A DNA stretch of 64,000 nt from Allodiplogaster sudhausi. Taxonomy: Eukaryota > Nematoda > Chromadorea > Rhabditida > Diplogasteridae. Below, in pieces: positions 58,134 through 64,000 of the stretch. Under the pieces are notes generated by a model, which was not told where the DNA came from, did not search any database, and was given only the letters and a program-made list of their open reading frames with translations. The DNA is taken from NCBI GenBank assembly GCA_945643635.1, contig CALZFC010000020.1:436001-500000 (forward strand), in the 5' to 3' direction. A program made the translations under genes and the position numbers. Numbering within the stretch: the stretch's first letter is position 1; each line of letters starts with the position of its first letter.

Positions 58134-58495
58134 TAGTAAGAAGAATCACCTTAAAAAGAAACAGAAGAAAAGGTTAAACAAGAACAATATATATAAGCGA
58201 CAAAAACAAGACGCTTAATGGTTTCAGTTGGCATTAAATTCAAGCGTTTTTTTCCCCGCTCAAGAGAAATCCTGTAACTTTTGGAGGCAATTTAAATCAC
58301 ATCGATCAATGCATCTTGAAGGCAAGCTGTATGCTGTGCCTTGCCGCGACGCATGAAACGGGCGCAACGCGGAAAAGTACCGTATTTGGTGCGCTCTCAA
58401 ACCGGAAGAATTTGTATGACCCGTACCCTCCGTGCTTAGAAAATAAAAGATTTGATGAAGATTGGATAACATTGCAGATTTTTTTATCTTGCACA
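58134..58495. other. Region between the RGG gene and the kinase fragment
   Basis: Upstream region of the RGG gene (minus) and the junction at about 58,430 where similarity to the 45.43-kb kinase flank begins. No other gene is visible. Confidence 0.5.
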
Positions 58496-59087
58496 ATGGC
58501 TAACAGAAAAACATCGGCACGTCGCAAGAAGAGAGAGAAAAATATCGATCGACCGGCATTGGTCTCCGAACGGAACCACCAGCCAGTAAATTCGCAGCAA
58601 TCGTGGGTCAGCGTTCGTTTCTTTTGCAAATTCGAAGCAAGCATCAAATAAATTCCATGATCAAACGAGAGCATAATGATGCAGAACAGTGTTTTTTTTA
58701 AATATATACAGCTCTAAGCGACTTATCTTCAGACGCGTCCTAGTCTGATGCACGGCGAAGCCGTTCTCACTTCTCGCGGTAATCGGTAAATATTTTTCAA
58801 TACATTTTGTACCTTTAAGTTACTTTCGCAAACTTAATTTTCCTTTACAGATACGAAGTTCGAAGCCTTCTCGGCTTTGGAGGATTTGGCGACGTTTACG
58901 AAGTATGCTTGTTATTACTGACGGAAATATGTAGATGTTTTAAAAAAGATGGATAAAAAAGGAGCGAATGAAACTGAAACTGTCATCAGCTACTTTTCAG
59001 GTCGTTAGAACTGCGGGCGGGCCGCGTTCCCATTTCGCTATGAAAATCGAGGCCATCGGAATTCCTTCTGAGAGGGAACGTCTTCAG
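58496..59087 (+). pseudogene. CK1-like kinase 5' fragment (copy 2)
   Basis: This is a second copy of the start of the kinase gene. The N-terminus begins at 58,496 (MANRKTSARRKKREKN). Exon 58,851-58,902 carries an intact Gly-loop YEVRSLLGFGGFGDVYE, and exon 59,001-59,087 the Lys strand SHFAMKIEAIGIP. These two exons are open and in phase, unlike those at 45.8-46.1 kb. The gene stops here: the same foldback element follows at 59,088 and is cut at 59,303 by the duplication junction. No catalytic loop remains. Confidence 0.75.
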
Positions 59088-60160
59088 GTCTAACGGGGAA
59101 CCATCTAAGCGTAAGGTGGCGGATTTTGATCGCACCTGTCCAGATCAATTACTACGGTCGAAAAAATAATTCTGGCATTTTCAATTTTTCCTAAGTAGCC
59201 TCTGGCGATTTTATATTAATTTTTAAAAATTTGCATAAATTGAGGATGTCGGTTGCTGACCAATGTTTGCTATTGTCAGTATCTTGCTTATGGCTGATAA
59301 ATGTCCTTTATTCGCGCATCGGGCCAATGTGTTGATGGAATGCACAGGGGAGCTCTGGGGGCGGTTTTCGTCAAAGTGGCCGACGAAGATTAGGCAAATC
59401 ATACATATACATATACAGGAAAAGTTGGGCCGCCCGTAGGCCCGATCCTTCTGATTCAAAAAGTGGCATGTTACTTATGGGGGGGGGGGGCAACATATTT
59501 TTACTGTGAATTTCACTCAAACTGTGCACAGGGGGATTTTCGAACATGGAGAAAACGAAATTACGTTTGTTTTGTGATTGCATGCAGTTTAACAAAATTA
59601 CCCTACCTTACTAATAAACGATTTGTCACGTATTTGCACTTGTGTTCTGCCTGTGTGCATGAGTGCTTCCGCCTCAAGAAACTGCCTCAAGAAAAAGAAG
59701 AAAAAAAGAAGTCCTTAGACACGGAGAGTACCTCCTTCCGGTTTGAGAGAATTTTGGTGCGTCGAACTGCAAATTTCTTATGTTTTCCATAATCGTATTG
59801 TGTGACACAAACGGAACTGAATAATGATGTACTTTTTTTGAATAAATATTCCAAGCTGCTCGCTGTGTTTACATTAATTTTTTGCATTCAGTTTTATTTA
59901 ATTAGTTCGAGGAGAAGCGATTATTTATAGGCACTCATTCTATTGGGGTCTATGCGCGAGGACTGGGTGGTACGACCCGCGAGGGATCCTGCCTCGTCGC
60001 TGGATCACCCACAAAGGTTTCTTGTTGTGTTTGCTGTTCATGCACCCCTTTTTTCAGGCAATTTTATAGTCTTGTTCTGTAATTACCGACCAGTAAGTTT
60101 AGAAAGTGTTTATTCAGTATAGAAATGATAATTAACACAACATATTAGCAGTAGATAAAT

Positions 60161-62939
60161 TTATTGGCCTCTTTCCTCCTCTTCTTCCGTGGGTTCATGC
60201 TCCTCCGCTCCGCCATCCATCAACCAAGTTCTTAGAATCATTTGCTCGCATACCCTTTCGTATCTTTGGCTTTTGTTTTTGATGGAGCTGTATCGCACTC
60301 TCAGCTCATTCACGAGTGGGTGCACTGCTTCGATAGCTTGCTCACTCATCTTGCCCCACGTCTTCCATTTTCTCATGAACGGCACAACATGCTGGAATAG
60401 GGTGTGCAGCTTGGGAGTGACCGAGCGTAGCGGTTGTGTCTCTGCCATTGTGGATTGCAGCAATTGTATGAGTCGCTCGCACTCATCAATCTCACTGTCT
60501 GACCAGAATCTGGCAGCAGTGAAAGACATGATCCCTCCCAGCGTTGTCATGATTGTCTTCCACTGCTCTACCCACTGTTCGGCTGTCGCCCCCTCAAACA
60601 CATTCCAAAGTTGCTCTGGAATGTCTCCAGACAACATTTTTCTCACTTGATTTCCGGTTTTGGCATTGTAAAAGTTGCCAAGGAGGCCCAGTCGAGACAG
60701 TGTGGAGTGCAGTTTCCTTCCTACCTTGCCCTTCACCTGAATGCATTCATTTAAAACTTTTGCGAAATGGCACATCTCCCGAATGTCCTCCTCTCTGATC
60801 TCTCCTCCTCCTTTCTGTTGCTTCTTTTATTGCCTTCCTGGTGTCTTTTAGCAGTTTCTTAGCCTCTTTCTCGCCTCCCGGCCATCGATCCCCGTACCCT
60901 TCGGCAATAAGGTCAAGGACAATTGCCTCACCGCGGAGGGCTTCATCAATGCAGATTGATGCCCCTTGCAGAATGTGCATAGGGCTGGGAATGATCTGGT
61001 CGCAAGGGATATCTTCAAAGAGCGGCATTCCCTTCACCGAATAGTCTCCAGTTACCGCATGTTGTGGCCAGTCTTCTGCTAGGCGTGGCTCACACTTTTC
61101 AGCCATCATCTGTTGCATCTCTTCATTGGTCTCAGGGTCATAGTAGAATCGCACCAGTTCACCATGGGAAGTGCCCTTGAGTCTTAGTCCATAAAGGCAG
61201 TTGTAGTGAGAGCTAGCTCCCATGAGATTCAGGCAGCCGTAGTAGTACTTCAGATCACCGTTTAGGAACTTTCTGATTGGGATTTCTGTTCTGTCACCGC
61301 ATCTTAGCCGTAGTGGGATTCTAGTCAGTGAATTGATGGCATCAATTGCATCTCTGGCTTTCAGCTCGAGTTGTTCTCTGCTATCATCGCCTTCGTAGAG
61401 CGAGAGAAGCAACAAGTTGTAAGGCGAATTGCATTTTTCAACATTACCAATCTGAATTGCCAATTTGGTGAGGTCGTCTCCTTTGTCTGCTGTTACTCCC
61501 AGCCAAATTTCATCTTCGTGAGTTTTTGGGCTTTGAAAGGGAAAACCAAGAGTTAGCTGCTTTATGTCATAGAGTCTCTGCACACGCTCTTGGAATGCCA
61601 CACCAGGTTCTTTTAGCTGAACACTTATGCTCTCCTTCTGTTCACCTTCTTCCTTCTGTCTGGGAGTTGGCATTGCCTCTGCCAGTTGTCGACGGCCAGG
61701 GCGACCCCTCTTCCTCTTCCCCTCTCCTTCCAGTGGAAATGCATCCTCTGCCTGTGGCATTTTTGCTCTCTTAACTTGCTCACGAAAGACTGATGAATGA
61801 TATGACCCACTTGGCAAGATACTCTTTCTCTGCAATTTGCAAGTAGCTGTTCGAGCAAAAATGTCGAGAGCAGGGTCAATGTCTCGAAGTCTCTTCTTGA
61901 GTTCTTTTCTTTTGTTCAGCGTGAGAAAGAGTGATGTAATTAGATTGTCCTGAGCAGGGGTGAGCTTCTTTTGAGCCAACAGTGGTACATCCAAAGCACG
62001 ACAGATTGTGCGGCAGACACGGGTGAACGCTTGTTTTTTCTCTTCTTCGGGAACATTTCCAACCAGAGAACGGATTCCTATGATAACATTACCCATGGAT
62101 GCGTGTGAAGCCGTCTTTTTCAGCATGTTCAGTGGCTTGTGTGGTCTGGACCGGTACCGTTTAGTGGGGGCTCCCACTTTACCCTTGCCCTCTTTACCCT
62201 TGCCCTGGCCTTCTTCATTCGTTCTTTCTGGAGAGCATTGCTTGTCTTCAGGAGGTGGTTGTTTGTTAAGTTCAATGCTGTCTGGCATCCGCTCTCAACT
62301 TCCTCAAGTTTTTGCTGCAATTCGGCCCTTTCTTTCGCTATGCGTTCATCAAAATGTCTGTTAAGAACTGCGATTTCATTACGATGACGTTCTTTCATCC
62401 GTTCTTTTTCACTGAGACTGTTCTTTAGCTGTTCCTGCAGCTTTTCTCTCTCAATTTCCTGCAAGCGAGCTTCTCGAGACCTTGACAGTTCAATTTGTTT
62501 TTTCTCTTCCAACAGCTGTTTATGCTCCTCCGTCAGCTGGGTCAGGCGAGCTGTGTGTTGCTGCTCCATCTCTCTCTTTCTCTCTCTCTCTTTCTCTCTC
62601 TCGCGTTCTCCCTCTTTCTCTTGCTCTCTCAGTCCCTCTTTCTCTTTAGCTTCTTCTAACAAGCTCTCCTGTGCATTTACTTGCGCTTTCAGAACTAGGT
62701 TGATGTTTTGGAGCTCATTTATATCGTAGTTGCATTCTCATACTCTCGATTTCTTGTTCTTTCGAGGTCAATTCGGTTTTCAGTCTTTCATTCTCAGTCT
62801 TGAGCTCATGCACAAACCGCAACCGCTCTTGTGACCTGCTAGTCTCTGCAGAGCGAGTGGTCAGGTCTCGCACCTCAGCCTGGCCAGGGCACCGGTGGGA
62901 CATTGGGGTTTTACCCCCACTTTCTGTTCTATCAGCCAT
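60161..62939 (-). pseudogene. Coiled-coil, AT-hook-like, transposase-like gene (copy 2, frameshifted)
   Basis: It is the same gene as 54,241-57,027: first exon from 62,939, coil frame 62,662-62,129, large frame from 62,288. Eight bases (ctcgagcg, at 54,901-54,908 in copy 1) are missing after 60,820. The large frame therefore leaves its path after KEA and stops at 60,747, while the C-terminal 204 codons remain open separately (60,775-60,161). The PKLHTLFQHV region would not be made from this copy. Confidence 0.8.
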
Positions 62940-63368
62940 AGAAAATCACACCTGCTTTTTCTGCTTGAATGTTGAGGTTGACCTGCGAAGGGAAAAAAAC
63001 TGTTTATTTTTAAATATATTATTTAATTATTTTAATAGCTTGAACGGTGGTTAATTACCACCTAAGCTCAACATGGTACTAATATTATTTAAAAAAAATT
63101 ATCGCTGAAACGCAACACATATCACCAGAATTTATACTTTCAGGCAGGCACTCCAGCGAGCACCACCACGAGACGTTCAGGAGGCCCCTTTCCCAACCAT
63201 TCCTTCGAAAGCGGATGCTCTGAAGCCCCTCCCCCTTCCATTCATTGTGGAGCACCTATTTTTTTAATAAAATGATTTCATTTATTTCGAAAAAAAACAA
63301 TGAACAAACAACGTTAACAAGGTTTATCAAAAGATAAACGACATAACACAATGGCATCAAGCCACGCT

Positions 63369-64000
63369 TTACTCCGACTTCTTCTTTTTCTTCTTTTTCA
63401 TTAGTTCCATCATCTCCTTGAATTGCTCGTCGGTGAACGTGTATCTGCAACATAGACCCTCTTCCAGAAAAAAAATATGTATGCTCTCACGAAAATTTTG
63501 TTGGTGGACCCTTTCGAAAATCTATACTCCTTGCTCCGTCTCAAAACTCTTGCTGACCCGCGCTCCTTGTCGGGTTGCTTCTCCTTCTCGAGCTGCTTCT
63601 CCTCCTCCACCTCCTCCACGACTTCCTCCTTGTAACTGACGTGGTATGGGCGGCTGCCGCCGCGGTGCCACACGTTGCTCCCGCCGCGGCCACCACGTCC
63701 ACCACGTGCGTACGGGTGTGGCCGCTCGCTTCGGTTACAGTTACGAGAAATAGGCATAGATAACAGTATATTGTTATCAAACTGTAAGCTAACCACAGAT
63801 TAGAGAAGAAGGAGGGGTCGGTCTTCTTGATCTCGCAGAGCGCATCCTTGAGAATCGAGTGGTTCGCCGAGAAGACGACCTTCAGCGCTCCAGTCAGTTC
63901 GACATGCTGTATAAGAACAAGGAATCATCGCATTCAGCAAGAAACTAGATGAAATGCCGGAAACTAACGTCAACTCGGGTCGGCGGCGGCGGGTGGTAGC
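63369..64000 (-). CDS. Small RGG-box protein (copy 2, 5' end beyond the window)
   Basis: Exon 4 is 63,444-63,369, exon 3 is 63,728-63,558, exon 2 is 63,906-63,794 and part of exon 1 runs from 63,969 to the edge. Exons 2-4 show no inactivating change compared with copy 1. The start codon would fall about 46 bases outside the window. Confidence 0.65.

Larger units (their letters stand above)
53389..59303. repeat. Tandem duplication, unit 1 (about 5.91 kb)
   Basis: The next unit begins at 59,304 with the same sequence (tcctttattcgcgcatcggg). Unit 1 holds a 0.85-kb 3' flank, two minus-strand genes and a 5' fragment of a CK1-like kinase. The offset is 5,920 at 54.2 kb and 5,912 beyond 54.9 kb because unit 2 lacks 8 bp. 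Confidence 0.95.
59304..64000. repeat. Tandem duplication, unit 2 (cut by the window end)
   Basis: It repeats 53,389-58,087 almost base for base. Visible differences: a longer G run at about 59,479, an 8-bp deletion at 60,820/60,821, and scattered substitutions. Whether another kinase fragment or a third unit follows lies beyond the window. Confidence 0.95.

Overview
The window is nuclear DNA of a nematode. The evidence is seven-transmembrane chemoreceptor genes of the nematode Str and Srsx types, short introns (one about 49 nt), a CK1-type kinase of the kind expanded in worms, and a PAT-like tyrosine-recombinase retrotransposon. I cannot name the species. It is an accessory, transposon-dense region. 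Most genes are broken, and the clearest intact coding lies at 54.2-58.1 kb.

Layout: 0.8-2.9 kb holds a Str-type chemoreceptor (+), probably a pseudogene. 3.04-6.13 kb is a 3.1-kb foldback transposon with coding exons between its inverted arms. 7.6-9.7 kb is an Srsx-type receptor pseudogene (-). From about 10.2 to 42.0 kb the sequence is one imperfect palindrome. Its left arm (10,204 to about 26,150) is repeated in inverse orientation as its right arm (about 26,830 to 42,014), around a spacer of about 0.68 kb that carries a further receptor fragment. Each arm contains, from outside in: a PAT-like retroelement nested in an inverted-repeat element, a foldback element with a tRNA-like module, a long non-coding stretch, a foldback element enclosing exon fragments, an Srsx fragment, a Str first-exon pseudogene, and TA-flanked foldback elements. 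The arms carry different lesions, so each preserves parts the other lost.

43-51 kb: a receptor exon relic, then a CK1-like kinase gene (45.5-50.9 kb, +) broken by frameshifts, a 1.36-kb foldback element with two inverted tRNA-like modules, and a 2.27-kb BEL/Pao-derived LTR element with intact target-site duplication. The kinase appears to lack its HRD catalytic segment. 51-53.4 kb is repeats, including a 79-bp-arm hairpin.

53.4-64 kb: a tandem duplication with a unit of about 5.91 kb. Each unit carries two minus-strand genes: a small RGG-box protein upstream and, downstream, a large protein with a coiled coil, an AT-hook-like motif and a transposase-like C-terminal region. The first copy is open; the second has an 8-bp deletion. 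The unit ends with the 5' part of a second CK1-like kinase copy.

No cooperating pathway is visible. The common theme is repeated duplication and inversion of a receptor-gene block with foldback transposons that carry exons or tRNA-like segments. The best candidates for something undescribed are those foldback elements and the coiled-coil/AT-hook/transposase-like gene paired with the RGG gene.
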